A DNA stretch of 64,000 nt from Paeniglutamicibacter terrestris (GCF_012271785.1 NZ_JAAWVT010000001.1:992001-1056000), one strand, 5' to 3'. Shown: positions 41,194 through 50,101, numbered from the stretch's first letter. Notes: generated by a model from the sequence alone, not told the origin. Program-made: numbers and translations.

Positions 41194-42375
41194 ATGGTTG
41201 AACGGTTGGACACGGTAGTTATTGGAGGCGGAGCCATGGGCTCGGCCACCGCGTGGGAGCTGGCACAACGCGGCCGTGAGGTGACTCTCCTGGAGCAGTT
41301 TGCGCCCGGCCACACCCAGGGCGCATCGCATGGAACCACGCGAAATCTTAATCTGGGTTACCTGGACCCAACCTACATCCGGATGCTTTCCGAATCCCTC
41401 ACGTTATGGGACAAGCTCAGCGCCCAAAGCGGTACAGAACAGATCGCCCGCACCGGCACCGTTAATCACGGCGATCCGAAAACCCAGGCCTTGACCCTAC
41501 AAGCGTTGAAGGGCGCTGGAATTCGAGCCGAAGAAGTTTCTGCCAATGAAGCCGCCGAGCGCTGGAGCGGGCTGCGTTTTAACGGTCCTGCGTTACATCT
41601 ACCCGATGGCGGGCAGCTGAACCCGGATCTTGCCCTGCCCAGCTTTCAGAAGGTGGCAGCGGCACATGGTGCCCAGATTCGTCACGGCGTGACGGTTCGC
41701 GAACTTACGGTCCTCGATGAAAACACAGTGCGTCTGGTCCTTGAATCGGCATCCGGTGAAGAAATAGTTGAGGCTCGCCGCGTGGTGATCACCGCCGGCG
41801 CGTGGACCGAGCACCTGCTCGGTTCCTCGGTGGAACTTCCCACGCTAACCGTGACGCAGGAGCAGCCCCTGCACTTTGCCCAGCGTGATGCCTCGGCGAT
41901 CTGGCCAGGATTTAACCACACGTTGGTGCCCGGCTCCCCGGGTTTCGAAAACGCCTACTCCCCCGTCTACGGCATGCTCACCCCCGGTGAGGGTATCAAG
42001 GCCGGCTGGCACGGAACAGGGGTAGTGACGCATCCGGATCACCGGACCTTTGCCGCCGAGCAACGGCAGGTTCAGGCGCTGCAGGACTACGCCCGCATCT
42101 GGCTCCCCGGTGTTGATGCCGATTCGTTCACGGCCGTCAGCTGCACCTATACCAACACCGAGGATGAGGACTTCATCCTCGATCGGATCGGCCCACTGGT
42201 GATCGGTGCCGGGTTCTCCGGCCACGGATTTAAGTTCACTCCAGTCATCGGCCGCATCTTGGCCGATCTCGCCGACGGAAGTGGCAAGGCACCTGCCAAA
42301 TTCTCCGCACGCCGCAAGATCGCAAGCTCAACCTTTAGCCAACGGCGCCAGGTGGTAGAAAAGCTGACGTCTTAG
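41194..42375 (+). CDS. Sarcosine oxidase / N-methyltryptophan oxidase-like flavoprotein
   Basis: 393 residues of the monomeric sarcosine oxidase group (DAO fold). FAD-binding N-terminus VVIGGGAMGSATAWELAQRG, then GASHGTTRNLNLGY typical of MSOX/SolA. Cys317 in SCTYTNTEDED matches the position of the covalent-flavin cysteine of MSOX, and GAGFSGHGFKFTPVIG closes the FAD site. It probably oxidises an N-methyl or secondary amino acid, yielding formaldehyde or an aldehyde plus H2O2. A -10-like TAAAAT (41158-41163) lies upstream. Its stop overlaps the stop of the convergent regulator gene by three bases. Confidence 0.9.
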   Translation: MVERLDTVVIGGGAMGSATAWELAQRGREVTLLEQFAPGHTQGASHGTTRNLNLGYLDPTYIRMLSESLTLWDKLSAQSGTEQIARTGTVNHGDPKTQALTLQALKGAGIRAEEVSANEAAERWSGLRFNGPALHLPDGGQLNPDLALPSFQKVAAAHGAQIRHGVTVRELTVLDENTVRLVLESASGEEIVEARRVVITAGAWTEHLLGSSVELPTLTVTQEQPLHFAQRDASAIWPGFNHTLVPGSPGFENAYSPVYGMLTPGEGIKAGWHGTGVVTHPDHRTFAAEQRQVQALQDYARIWLPGVDADSFTAVSCTYTNTEDEDFILDRIGPLVIGAGFSGHGFKFTPVIGRILADLADGSGKAPAKFSARRKIASSTFSQRRQVVEKLTS

Positions 42376-43169
42376 CGGCTCGCGGCCAACGCGTCCTGCA
42401 CCTGCGCGGCGGCCTTTTGCAGTGCTGGCAAGATATCGCGCGCCGCATCCTGAGCGCTCAGCGGTGACGCTGGCCCCACACTCATGGACACGTTCATGGC
42501 GGCGACCACCGAACCGTCGGAGGCGAACACCGGAACGGCGACCGAGCGCAGCCCGATCTCGAGTTCCTGGTCAACAATCGCGTAGCCCTGGGCACGTACG
42601 CGCTCCAATTCCGCGCGCAATTCTTCAACGGTGCCGATCCCATGGCCGGTCGGGGCGCTGATGCCCGCGGCCAGCAACTGCTCCAGAACACCGGGTGCCT
42701 GATAGGCCAACAGCACCCGACCCATCGAGGTGTTGGCCGCCGGGAAACGTGTGCCCACCGAAATGCCGACGCGCATGATCGAACGGGTGTGTACCCGGGC
42801 GATGTAGAGAATCTCGCTGCCCTCGAGCACCGAGGCGGAGGCCGATTCGTGCACCTGTGAGGACAGCTCCTCCAGAACCGGTTCCATGAGTTGGGGCAGG
42901 GTAGCGCTGGAGAGATAGGAGTACCCCAGCTGCAGGACCTTGGAGGTGAGTTCGAAGAATTTCCCGTCCCCGCGGACGTAGCCCAGCTCCTGCAGGGTCA
43001 GCAGGAAGCGCCGCGCGGTGGCGCGGGACAGATCGGTGCGCTTGGCCACCTCGCTGAGCGTCATCGAGGGGTGCTCGGCGTCAAAGGCGCAGATGACGTC
43101 CAGTCCGCGGGCCAGTGACTGGACCGAGGTGGATCCACCCGCCGCCGGGGTTCTGGTTTCCTGAATCAT
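42372..43169 (-). CDS. pcaR: IclR-family regulator of the beta-ketoadipate genes (PcaR/PobR subgroup)
   Basis: 265 residues. HTH (about 18-75): SVQSLARGLDVICAFDAEHPSM, LSEVAKRTDLSRATARRFLLTLQELGY. Effector domain: SSQVHESASASVLEGSEILYIARVHT, MRVGISVGTRFPAANTSMGRVLLAY, as in PcaR/PcaU/CatR. It lies downstream of pcaFIJ on the same strand after a terminator, with AGGAG before its ATG and so probably its own promoter. It likely binds the two GTTC-type palindromes before pcaF. Symbol by family and context. Confidence 0.88.
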   Translation of the reverse strand: MIQETRTPAAGGSTSVQSLARGLDVICAFDAEHPSMTLSEVAKRTDLSRATARRFLLTLQELGYVRGDGKFFELTSKVLQLGYSYLSSATLPQLMEPVLEELSSQVHESASASVLEGSEILYIARVHTRSIMRVGISVGTRFPAANTSMGRVLLAYQAPGVLEQLLAAGISAPTGHGIGTVEELRAELERVRAQGYAIVDQELEIGLRSVAVPVFASDGSVVAAMNVSMSVGPASPLSAQDAARDILPALQKAAAQVQDALAASR

Positions 43170-43192
43170 CGTGCCCGACTCCTACCGAGATT

Positions 43193-43238
43193 TATTGACA
43201 AAAATGAAATGGCCCGCGCCGTTGTGTGTGCGCGAGCC
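43193..43238 (-). terminator. Rho-independent terminator of pcaFIJ
   Basis: On the minus strand GGCTCGCGC (43238-43230) pairs with GCGCGGGCC (43219-43211), with one G-U pair, and is followed by ATTTCATTTTTGTC, a clear T-rich tail. A second hairpin closer to pcaJ (GGGGTGCG 43241-43248 with CGCACCCC 43273-43280) may assist. Confidence 0.8.
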
Positions 43239-43293
43239 ACGGGGTGCGATCCAGGGTTCAAAACCCGCGGACCGCACCCCACCAATCTACTGC

Positions 43294-43953
43294 CTAGGCG
43301 GCCTTGGCCAGGTCAATCGGCAGGCGCTGCGCCAACTCCTCGAAGCTGATGCCGTGAGTCGAGCGCACGGTGACGGTGCCGCCGGACAGATCGAAGATCG
43401 CCGATTCGGTGTAGATCCGCGATACGCAGCCCAGCCCGGTGACCGGGTAGGACAGTGCCTCGACCAGCTTCGACTCACCGGTCTTGGTGAACAAGCCCAT
43501 CATGACCCAGGTGGCCTTGGCGCCGATGGCCAGGTCCATGGCTCCACCCACGGCCGGGATGGCTCCCGGAGCGCCGGTGTGCCAGTTGGCCAGATCCCCG
43601 GCTTCGGAGACTTGGAAGGCTCCGAGTACACAGACATCCAGGTGCCCACCGCGCATCATCGCGAACGAGTCGGCGTGGTGGAAGTAGCTGGCTCCGGGGA
43701 GCTCGGTGACCGGGATCTTGCCGGCGTTGATGAGGTCCTCATCAATATCATCCCCGGTGGCGACCGGGCCCATGCCCAGCATGCCGTTTTCGGTGTGCAA
43801 GGTGACCCCCTGCTGGGCGGTGAGGAAGTTGGACACGTTGGTCGGCTGTCCGATGCCCAGGTTGACGAAGGCGCCGGCCGGAATGTCGGCGGCGACGATC
43901 TTGGCCATTTCGTCGCGGTTCAATGCCGCTTCGGTGGTGGTGAAGGTGCTCAT
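43294..43953 (-). CDS. pcaJ: 3-oxoadipate CoA-transferase subunit B
   Basis: 219-residue beta subunit with the catalytic Glu motif HTENGMLGMGP (Glu about residue 55) and SYFHHADSFAMMRGGHLDVCVLGAFQV, NWHTGAPGAIPAVGGAMDLA. The tail VRSTHGISFEELA differs from ScoB, supporting the PcaJ assignment. GGAGG precedes an ATG that shares one base with the pcaI stop. With PcaI it activates beta-ketoadipate using succinyl-CoA. Confidence 0.92.
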   Translation of the reverse strand: MSTFTTTEAALNRDEMAKIVAADIPAGAFVNLGIGQPTNVSNFLTAQQGVTLHTENGMLGMGPVATGDDIDEDLINAGKIPVTELPGASYFHHADSFAMMRGGHLDVCVLGAFQVSEAGDLANWHTGAPGAIPAVGGAMDLAIGAKATWVMMGLFTKTGESKLVEALSYPVTGLGCVSRIYTESAIFDLSGGTVTVRSTHGISFEELAQRLPIDLAKAA

Positions 43954-44624
43954 TAGTTTTTTCCTCCGAGTGCCACAAGGGTGTCGACGTAGATTCCGGG
44001 GGTCACGACGACCTCCGGATCAAGCTGTCCGGTTTGAACAATGTCATCTACCTGCACGATGGCCGACTTGGCCGCGGCAGCCATGATCGGACCGAAGTTC
44101 CGGGCGGTCTTGCGGTAGATCAGGTTGCCGTGCGTATCCGCGCGCAGCGCCTTGACCAAGGCGAAGTCGGCGCTGATCGGGCTTTCGAGCACATAGCCCT
44201 TGCCATCGATGACGCGAGTTTCCTTGCCCTCGGCCAGCAGCGTGCCGTAGCCGGTGGGCGTGAAGAAGCCACCGATGCCGGCGCCCGCGGCGCGAATGCG
44301 CTCGGCCAGGTTGCCCTGTGGGACAAGCTCCAGCTCGATTTCTCCGGCGCGGTAGGCCTCATCAAAGTGCCAGGAGTCGGACTGGCGCGGGAAGGAACAG
44401 ATGATCTTCTTGACTCGACGTTCCTTGATCAACAGGGCCAGTCCGGCATCTGCCTGACCAGCATTGTTGTTGATGACCGTGAGGTCCTTGGCGCCGCAGT
44501 CCATGAGCGCGTCAATGAGCTCCATGGGCTGGCCGGCGTTGCCGAAGCCGCCAATCAGGATGGTGGCTGAATCGTGGATGTTGGCCACTGCCTCTGCGGC
44601 CGTGGTGGCGATGCGTGGTGCCAT
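43953..44624 (-). CDS. pcaI: 3-oxoadipate CoA-transferase subunit A
   Basis: 223-residue alpha subunit: ILIGGFGNAGQPMELIDALMD, LTVINNNAGQADAGLA, CSFPRQSDSWHFDEAY and ELVPQGNLAERIRAAGAGIGG. The SFPRQSD and NNNAG features are PcaI-like and separate it from the ScoA copy. AGGAG precedes ATG 44624. Gene order is pcaF-pcaI-pcaJ; a small hairpin (TAGGGG 44661-44666 with CCCCTA 44674-44679) lies in the 62-base pcaF-pcaI gap. Confidence 0.92.
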   Translation of the reverse strand: MAPRIATTAAEAVANIHDSATILIGGFGNAGQPMELIDALMDCGAKDLTVINNNAGQADAGLALLIKERRVKKIICSFPRQSDSWHFDEAYRAGEIELELVPQGNLAERIRAAGAGIGGFFTPTGYGTLLAEGKETRVIDGKGYVLESPISADFALVKALRADTHGNLIYRKTARNFGPIMAAAAKSAIVQVDDIVQTGQLDPEVVVTPGIYVDTLVALGGKN

Positions 44625-44686
44625 CGGTGGTTCTCTCCTAAATCTAAGGGGTCAGGGCGATAGGGGTTCACATCCCCTAGCGGGCA

Positions 44687-45895
44687 TTAGGCTGCGTTGG
44701 GGTTTTCCAGCACGACGGCCAGACCCTGTCCGACACCAATGCAGATCGCGGCAACGCCCCAGCGCTGGTTTGATTCTTGCAGGCGGCGAGCCAGGGTGCC
44801 TAGGATGCGCAGGCCGGAGGCGCCCAGCGGGTGACCGATGGACAGTGCACCACCCCAGGCGTTAACGATTGCTTCGTCGATGTCCCAGGCGCGCACGCAG
44901 GCCAGCGACTGTGCGGCGAAGGCCTCGTTGAGTTCTACCGCTGCGACATCCGACCAGGAAATCCCGGCCTTGGCCAGAGCCTTGTTGGCCGCTTCCACCG
45001 GGGCGAAGCCGAAGAACTGCGGGTCAAGAGCGGAGGACGCACGTCCTGCGATGCGGGCCAGGGGCGCCGCTCCCAGCAGCTCGCCGCCGCGCTCGGAGCC
45101 AATGAAGGCGGCAGAGGCGCCGTCGGACATCGGCGACGCGTTACCTGCGGTGACGGTTCCGGTGGCTGCATCGCGGAAGACGGTGCGCAGTGCGCCCAGA
45201 GTTTCTGCAGTGGAGTCGGCACGGACAGTTTCGTCCATGGTGACCTCGGTGCCGCGCTTGTTCGCCGGCGGAACGGAGACGACCAAGTTTGCGTACTTGC
45301 CGGCGGCCCAGGCGGCTGCGGCCTGCTGGTGTGAGCGTGCTGCGAATTCATCCTGGTCTTCGCGGGTAACCTCGTACTTTTCGCGCAGCTGCTCGGTGGC
45401 TTCACCGAGGGACACGGTCCATTCCTTGTTCATGGCCGGGTTCACCAGGCGCCAGCCCAGGGTGGTGTTGGCCAGTTCGAGGTTGGCCATCGGGAAGGGA
45501 CGCTCGGTCTTGGGCAGGACCCACGGGGCACGGCTCATGGATTCGACGCCGCCAACGAGGACCAGATCTGCATCATCGGTGTTGATCTGACGTGAAGCAG
45601 CGATCGCAGCATCCAGCGAGGAGCCGCAGAGACGGTTCATGGTGGTGCCGGGCAGTGAGGTGGGCAGGCCTGCCAGCAGGGTGGCCATGCGGGCGACGTT
45701 GCGGTTCTCTTCGCCGGCGCCGTTGGCGTTGCCGAAGATCGATTCGTCGATGGTACTCACATCGAGCTGCGGGGCGCGGGCCACCAATTCGCGGACCACA
45801 TGGGCCGCCAAATCATCGGGGCGGTGGGAGGAAAGGGACCCTCCGATTTTGCCGAAGGGAGTACGGATCGCGTCGTAGAGATACGCCTGCTTCAT
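44687..45895 (-). CDS. pcaF: Beta-ketoadipyl-CoA thiolase
   Basis: 402-residue thiolase. Nucleophile in TTMNRLCGSSLDAAIAA (Cys about 92), GHPLGASGLRI (His about 355) and CIGVGQGLAVVLEN (second Cys about 388). Start-region YDAIRTPFGKIGG and GGVESMSRAPWVLPK are typical of PcaF. It splits beta-ketoadipyl-CoA to succinyl-CoA and acetyl-CoA, the last step of the pathway. ATG 45895 is used, with no strong Shine-Dalgarno; an in-frame TTG at 45922 is the alternative but lies at the edge of the operator. First gene of the operon. Confidence 0.93.
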   Translation of the reverse strand: MKQAYLYDAIRTPFGKIGGSLSSHRPDDLAAHVVRELVARAPQLDVSTIDESIFGNANGAGEENRNVARMATLLAGLPTSLPGTTMNRLCGSSLDAAIAASRQINTDDADLVLVGGVESMSRAPWVLPKTERPFPMANLELANTTLGWRLVNPAMNKEWTVSLGEATEQLREKYEVTREDQDEFAARSHQQAAAAWAAGKYANLVVSVPPANKRGTEVTMDETVRADSTAETLGALRTVFRDAATGTVTAGNASPMSDGASAAFIGSERGGELLGAAPLARIAGRASSALDPQFFGFAPVEAANKALAKAGISWSDVAAVELNEAFAAQSLACVRAWDIDEAIVNAWGGALSIGHPLGASGLRILGTLARRLQESNQRWGVAAICIGVGQGLAVVLENPNAA

Positions 45896-45925
45896 GATGG
45901 GTGGCCCTGACTTTCTGTTCAATAT

Positions 45926-45986
45926 GTTCGCATCGCGAACGCTTGTTCACTAAATGAACTTTATCATCAAGGTCACCACCCATCAA
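45926..45986 (-). promoter_or_regulatory. pca promoter with two IclR-type palindromic operators
   Basis: Minus-strand TTGATG (45986-45981), 17 bases, then TAAAGT (45963-45958). Just downstream lie two 15-base palindromes, GTTCA-CTAAA-TGAAC (45945-45959) and GTTCGC-ATC-GCGAAC (45926-45940), with centres 19 bases apart. GTTCG-N5-CGAAC is the known type of site for PcaU/PcaR/CatR regulators; placement over and after the start point suggests repression. Confidence 0.8.
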
Positions 45987-46038
45987 GAGAGATAACGGAG
46001 TATTTATTGTGCCCATTTGGGGGCCGCAGCAATGATGC

Positions 46039-46248
46039 TCAACCGCCCACCACCTTGCTCACCGCACTGGGTGGAGTCTCAATCAGCCCCTGGCGGTCAA
46101 TCCGGCGAGCCCCGCAGCCCGCACCACAGCGCACATAAAGCACCATGCCATCAGAGGTATTGTGGGCCGACTCGAGCATCCATGCATGCTCGTGAGTAAG
46201 CGTCTGCTGCGGGTGAGAAAAGGTTTGTGTGGTGTCTGTGTGCATCAT
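46039..46248 (-). CDS. Small conserved-looking Cys/His protein
   Basis: 69 residues. The central part (HAWMLESAHNTSDGMVLYVRCGAGCGARRID) has a CxxxC pair and aromatic pattern that look like a real small domain; similar short proteins occur in Arthrobacter-type genomes as far as I recall, without known function. Start ATG 46248 (or 46245) follows CATAGT by seven bases and lacks a Shine-Dalgarno, so it may be leaderless. It is divergent from the CGNR gene, with only 26 bases between start codons. Confidence 0.7.
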   Translation of the reverse strand: MMHTDTTQTFSHPQQTLTHEHAWMLESAHNTSDGMVLYVRCGAGCGARRIDRQGLIETPPSAVSKVVGG

Positions 46249-46274
46249 GGAAACTACTATGCTGTAATGGCCTT

Positions 46275-46823
46275 ATGCACCTCAACCCTTACGGAGAATA
46301 TGCGGTCCTACTGGCCGCCTCGCTGGCCAATGATCCGCCCACCGACCGGGACGACATCATCGCCAGAACCCGCGAATTCGGTATGACCATGGAATTCACC
46401 CAAGCCCCGAACGACCACCGGCTGACCCTTGAGGTAGTTCAGGACTGGTTGCGCGTGGTGGACGCGGCAGATCCCCAAGAACGGGCCAATCTGCTTAATG
46501 AGCAGATGGCTGCCGCAGCCGCCTACCCGCGGCTGGTTGACCACAACAATGAGGGCTGGCATCTGCATTACCGCGATGCCAACCAAATCCTGCCCTATGT
46601 TTTGCGCGCGATTTTCGGCGTCGGAACGGCCTTGCACCTCTCCACCCGCGGCATGCACCGCATGGGGCGCTGCGCCGCGGGCCAGGCACCGGGCGACCCC
46701 TGCACCAAGGTGGTCATCGATGTCACCCGCAACGGCCGCCAACAATATTGCTCGGTGCGCTGCGCGAACCGGGCAGCGGTGCGTAGGCACCGCGCCCGCA
46801 CCGGATCAACCCCGCGCAGCTGA
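46275..46823 (+). CDS. CGNR zinc-finger (ABATE-type) putative regulator
   Basis: 182 residues. The N-terminal ABATE-like domain (PYGEYAVLLAASLAN onward) precedes a C-terminal zinc finger, with a Cys in GRCAAGQAPGDPCTKVVID and the terminal CSVRCANRAAVRRHRAR motif that gives CGNR proteins their name (here CANR). ATG 46275 lies six bases after TGTAAT (46263-46268), so the mRNA is probably leaderless. Members are thought to be DNA-binding stress regulators. Its neighbours (pca and betT) do not define a target. Confidence 0.85.
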   Translation: MHLNPYGEYAVLLAASLANDPPTDRDDIIARTREFGMTMEFTQAPNDHRLTLEVVQDWLRVVDAADPQERANLLNEQMAAAAAYPRLVDHNNEGWHLHYRDANQILPYVLRAIFGVGTALHLSTRGMHRMGRCAAGQAPGDPCTKVVIDVTRNGRQQYCSVRCANRAAVRRHRARTGSTPRS

Positions 46824-46843
46824 GCCCACAGGGGAAACCGGTG

Positions 46844-49099
46844 CTAGATCGTGCCCTTAGAATCCTGGGCATCGGAATTCTCGGGTACCAGTGGGAGCGT
46901 GCCGGTGGCCGGTGCTGGCGGAGTGATCGTGGAGGCCAAGTCGTGCTCGGATGAGTACTGCAGGAACGACAGATGCGCCTCAAAGCGATCCAGAACGTCG
47001 TTGATGACCTGCTGCTGGCTCAGCCCCATGAGGTCATAACCCTCCGTGCCGGTGAGGGTAAACACCTCGAGCCGGAAGTACACGTCGATTTCTCGTGACA
47101 TGCTGCGGGCACCGAACATCGGCACCGGAGCTTCGACCGCGGCCACCTGGTAGTGGAAATTGCGTTGGCCTTCCATGGTGACCACCAGGGTGTGCTCATC
47201 AATTCCGGTCTCGGCATTGGGTGCGCTGGTGAGCATCGAGTCATAACCGAGCGTGGTGAATTCCTGCGTCACCTCAGCGAGGGCCGGGTGCACGACCTTG
47301 TCCACAAATTGGGCCACCGATTTGTTCGACGGGTAGGCCCGCAGGTGTGCCAACCGCTGGCGCCAGGTCTTCTCCGGAGCGGATCCGCCGTGCGCGGCCA
47401 CCGACCTGCGGCGCAGCACCTGGCCCTCGCGTTCGGCCCGCTCCATCCGCAGCACCTTCGCGAAGGAGGCCATGACCAGGTAGGCGATCACCGTGACCGG
47501 CAGGGCGAAGATCAGCGTTGCGTACTCCATTGTTGTCACGCCTCCGGCCACCAGCATGGCCACCGTGACCACGGCGGTAACCAGCGCCCAGAAGATGCGC
47601 AGCCACTTGGCGCCGTCCACCGACGGATCCGGGATTGAGGAGGAGAAGTTGGACATCACCATCGCACCGGAGTTGGCACTGGTCAGGTAGAACAGCAGGC
47701 CGGACAGGGTGGCCAGGCCGATCAGGAACGGTGCGCCGGGGAACATCTCCAGTAGCGCATACCAGCCGTGTTCGGGAGAATCGATGGCCTGTTGGGCAAA
47801 GCCCGAGTTGCCATCCAGCACCTCGCGCATGGCACTGTTGCCAAAGATCGAGACGATGAAGAAGTCGCAGAGCACCGGTGCGGTGATGGCCGCGATAACA
47901 AATTCGCGCAGCGTCCGCCCACGTGAGATTCGCGCCAAGAAGAGCCCAACAAAGGGGCCCCAGGCCATCCAGAAGGCCCAGAAGAAGAGGGTCCAACTGC
48001 CCATCCACGCGGCACCGTCGGCCTCATAGGCGAAGGTCGCCAACGTGCGCTCGGGCAGCGTGAAGATGAAACGGCCGATATTTTCGATCATCGCGTTAAG
48101 CAGGAACGCGGTATCGCCGGCGAAGAGGATGTAGACCATCATGGCTCCGGCGCACCACAAGTTGAGCTCGGAAATCAGCCTGATGCCCTTATCGATTCCC
48201 GAGACGCAGGCGGCAACGGTCATGATCACAGCCACCAGCACCAGCGCGATTTGCAGCGCTAGGCCTTCTTCGAAGCCGAAGAGCCAGGCGAAACCGACGT
48301 TGAGCAGCACCACGCCGATACCCATCGAGGTTGCCACCCCGAAGACGGTTCCCACGAGGGCAAAGATGTCAATGACATCTCCCGTCGCCCCACGCACCCG
48401 CTTGCCCAACAAGGGATAGAGGACGGCTCGGATCGACAATGGCATGCCCCAGCGGTAGGCGAAGTAGCCCATCGCCATGCCCAGCAGCGCGTAGAGGGAC
48501 CAGCCAGCAATACCGTAATGGAACATCGTCCAGACCACTGCGTCTTGGGCGGCCGCGGCAGATTCGGGCGTTGCCGACGGCGGGGTGATGTATTGGGTGA
48601 TCGGTCCGGTCACCGAGTAGAAGAGCATATCGATGCCCACACCCGCGGCAAAAAGCATCGCGACCCAGGTGAAGAGGTTGTACTGCGGGCGGGAATGATC
48701 CGGCCCCAGTCGTACTCCGCCCTCCTTAGAGAAGGCCACCCAGAGGACAAAGAGGATCACGACGGTGATAGTCAGGACGTAGTACCAGCCGAGGTTGATC
48801 GCGATCCAGGTGACCACCGAGTGCATGGTGTTTTCTGCCTGCGTCGGCGCGAGCATGGCCCAGATGGAGAAGGCCAACACGATGGCCGCGGAAATAATGA
48901 AGACGCGCCACCTGACCCGGGGGCCACTGTCCTCGGCCAGTTCGGCAGGAGCCTTGCTCAGCTCGCTGCTGGAGATCGGAGCCCGGTTCTCCTCGGAGCT
49001 CTTGGGCTTGGGAGGTTCGATCGCCCCGCTGCGCCCGCGTTTCACCATCGCCAAAAGGTCTTCGTGTTTCGCTTTTTGTGCGTCGTCACCGTCGGTCAC
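46844..49099 (-). CDS. betT: BCCT-family choline transporter, BetT-like with long C-terminal domain
   Basis: 751 residues. A hydrophilic N-terminus (about 60 residues) precedes twelve helices (about 65-590) with BCCT hallmarks GIAGWSLYALLGMAMGYFAYR and the substrate-helix region WTLFFWAFWMAWGPFVGLFLARISRGR. A cytosolic C-terminal domain of about 150 residues (FVDKVVHPALAEVTQEF, FHYQVAAVEAPVP) is as in BetT, where the tail senses osmotic state. Imports choline or a related betaine with Na+ or H+. GTG 49099 has GGAG six bases upstream; the longer frame adds only 10 residues. It is divergent from an IclR gene. Confidence 0.9.
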   Translation of the reverse strand: MTDGDDAQKAKHEDLLAMVKRGRSGAIEPPKPKSSEENRAPISSSELSKAPAELAEDSGPRVRWRVFIISAAIVLAFSIWAMLAPTQAENTMHSVVTWIAINLGWYYVLTITVVILFVLWVAFSKEGGVRLGPDHSRPQYNLFTWVAMLFAAGVGIDMLFYSVTGPITQYITPPSATPESAAAAQDAVVWTMFHYGIAGWSLYALLGMAMGYFAYRWGMPLSIRAVLYPLLGKRVRGATGDVIDIFALVGTVFGVATSMGIGVVLLNVGFAWLFGFEEGLALQIALVLVAVIMTVAACVSGIDKGIRLISELNLWCAGAMMVYILFAGDTAFLLNAMIENIGRFIFTLPERTLATFAYEADGAAWMGSWTLFFWAFWMAWGPFVGLFLARISRGRTLREFVIAAITAPVLCDFFIVSIFGNSAMREVLDGNSGFAQQAIDSPEHGWYALLEMFPGAPFLIGLATLSGLLFYLTSANSGAMVMSNFSSSIPDPSVDGAKWLRIFWALVTAVVTVAMLVAGGVTTMEYATLIFALPVTVIAYLVMASFAKVLRMERAEREGQVLRRRSVAAHGGSAPEKTWRQRLAHLRAYPSNKSVAQFVDKVVHPALAEVTQEFTTLGYDSMLTSAPNAETGIDEHTLVVTMEGQRNFHYQVAAVEAPVPMFGARSMSREIDVYFRLEVFTLTGTEGYDLMGLSQQQVINDVLDRFEAHLSFLQYSSEHDLASTITPPAPATGTLPLVPENSDAQDSKGTI

Positions 49100-49337
49100 A
49101 TCATTCTCCTTCGCTCGACACCTACACATCGCGGCCGCCCTCGTCGGAGACCGCTAGCGCCCCGGTTAGCCCGCACATCGAGGTTCGCATGTCGGGTACA
49201 CCTGTTGCGTTTGCCTCCTCATCGTAGGCCCGTAGCCACGAAATCCGACAACTTTTGTGGCGACTGGGCCCGCACCCGGTGCCCGCGCGGCAGCGGCGGA
49301 ACTCCGGCAACCAGTCGACTCAACTAAGATGAATTTC

Positions 49338-50087
49338 ATGGCAAATTCTCCGAGCGGGGACTCGATGCTCGACCGCCTGGTGCGGATCTTAGACGCCTTT
49401 GACGCGCAGAATCCCACGCTGACGGTCAATGCCTTGGCCCGCCGAGCCGATGTTCCGCGCGCGACCACGTACCGACTGCTGGAGAATCTGGTGTCCCACG
49501 GACTGCTGGCGCGCGATGCCGACGGGCAGGTGCGCCTCGGCTTGCGGTTGTGGGAATTGGCCAACCGCAGCGCCTCCACCCTCAACCTGCGACAGGCAGC
49601 ACTTCCTTTCATGGAAGACATCAACCAGCTGGTGGGGCAAAACACCCAGCTGGCGGTGCTGCACGAGGATGATGTGCTGGTCATCGAGCGTCTCTCCCGC
49701 CCCGGCTCCGTCATCAATCAGGCCAATGTTGCCGGGCGTATGCCGGTGCACCTGACCTCCATGGGCATGGCGCTGCTGGCCTACTCCCCCACCAACGTGT
49801 TGGAGGGATATCTAGAACGCCACGGGGAGACCATGCTGACTCAGCATCCGAAGCTGCGCCATGAACTGGCCCAGATTCGCCGCAACGGATACGCAACCTT
49901 CGACGGCTTCATCGACACCAGCACCACCGGAGCCGCTGTTCCGATCCTCGATGACCGGGGCTACGCTTCGGCTGTTCTGTCCGTGGTGGTCCCCCTCGGA
50001 TCCGACCTTTTGCCGGCGGCCGTCATGGCGTTGCGGACCGCGGCGCGTGGCATCGCTCGGGCGTTGGGCCCGGCCGCGGAAAACTGA
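49338..50087 (+). CDS. IclR-family regulator beside betT
   Basis: 249 residues from ATG 49338. HTH: LDRLVRILDAFDAQNPTLTVNALARRADVPRATTYRLLENLVSHGLL (about residues 10-55). Effector domain: FMEDINQLVGQNTQLAVLHEDDVLVIERLSRP, then RRNGYATFDGFIDTSTTGAAVPILDDRG. TAAGAT (49325-49330) lies seven bases before this ATG, so it is probably leaderless; the ATG at 49329 would fall inside the -10. Divergent from betT and a likely regulator of it; a role for the convergent van genes is less likely because they have their own PadR regulator. Confidence 0.87.
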   Translation: MANSPSGDSMLDRLVRILDAFDAQNPTLTVNALARRADVPRATTYRLLENLVSHGLLARDADGQVRLGLRLWELANRSASTLNLRQAALPFMEDINQLVGQNTQLAVLHEDDVLVIERLSRPGSVINQANVAGRMPVHLTSMGMALLAYSPTNVLEGYLERHGETMLTQHPKLRHELAQIRRNGYATFDGFIDTSTTGAAVPILDDRGYASAVLSVVVPLGSDLLPAAVMALRTAARGIARALGPAAEN

Positions 50088-50101
50088 CCCTTGGGCCAAT
50101 T

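Noticed and set aside
43241-43280. tRNA-like look (GGGTTCAAAACCC arm inside an 8-bp stem)
   Set aside because: No anticodon or D arm can be folded, the total length is too short and no CCA-type acceptor is present. It is better read as part of the terminator region.
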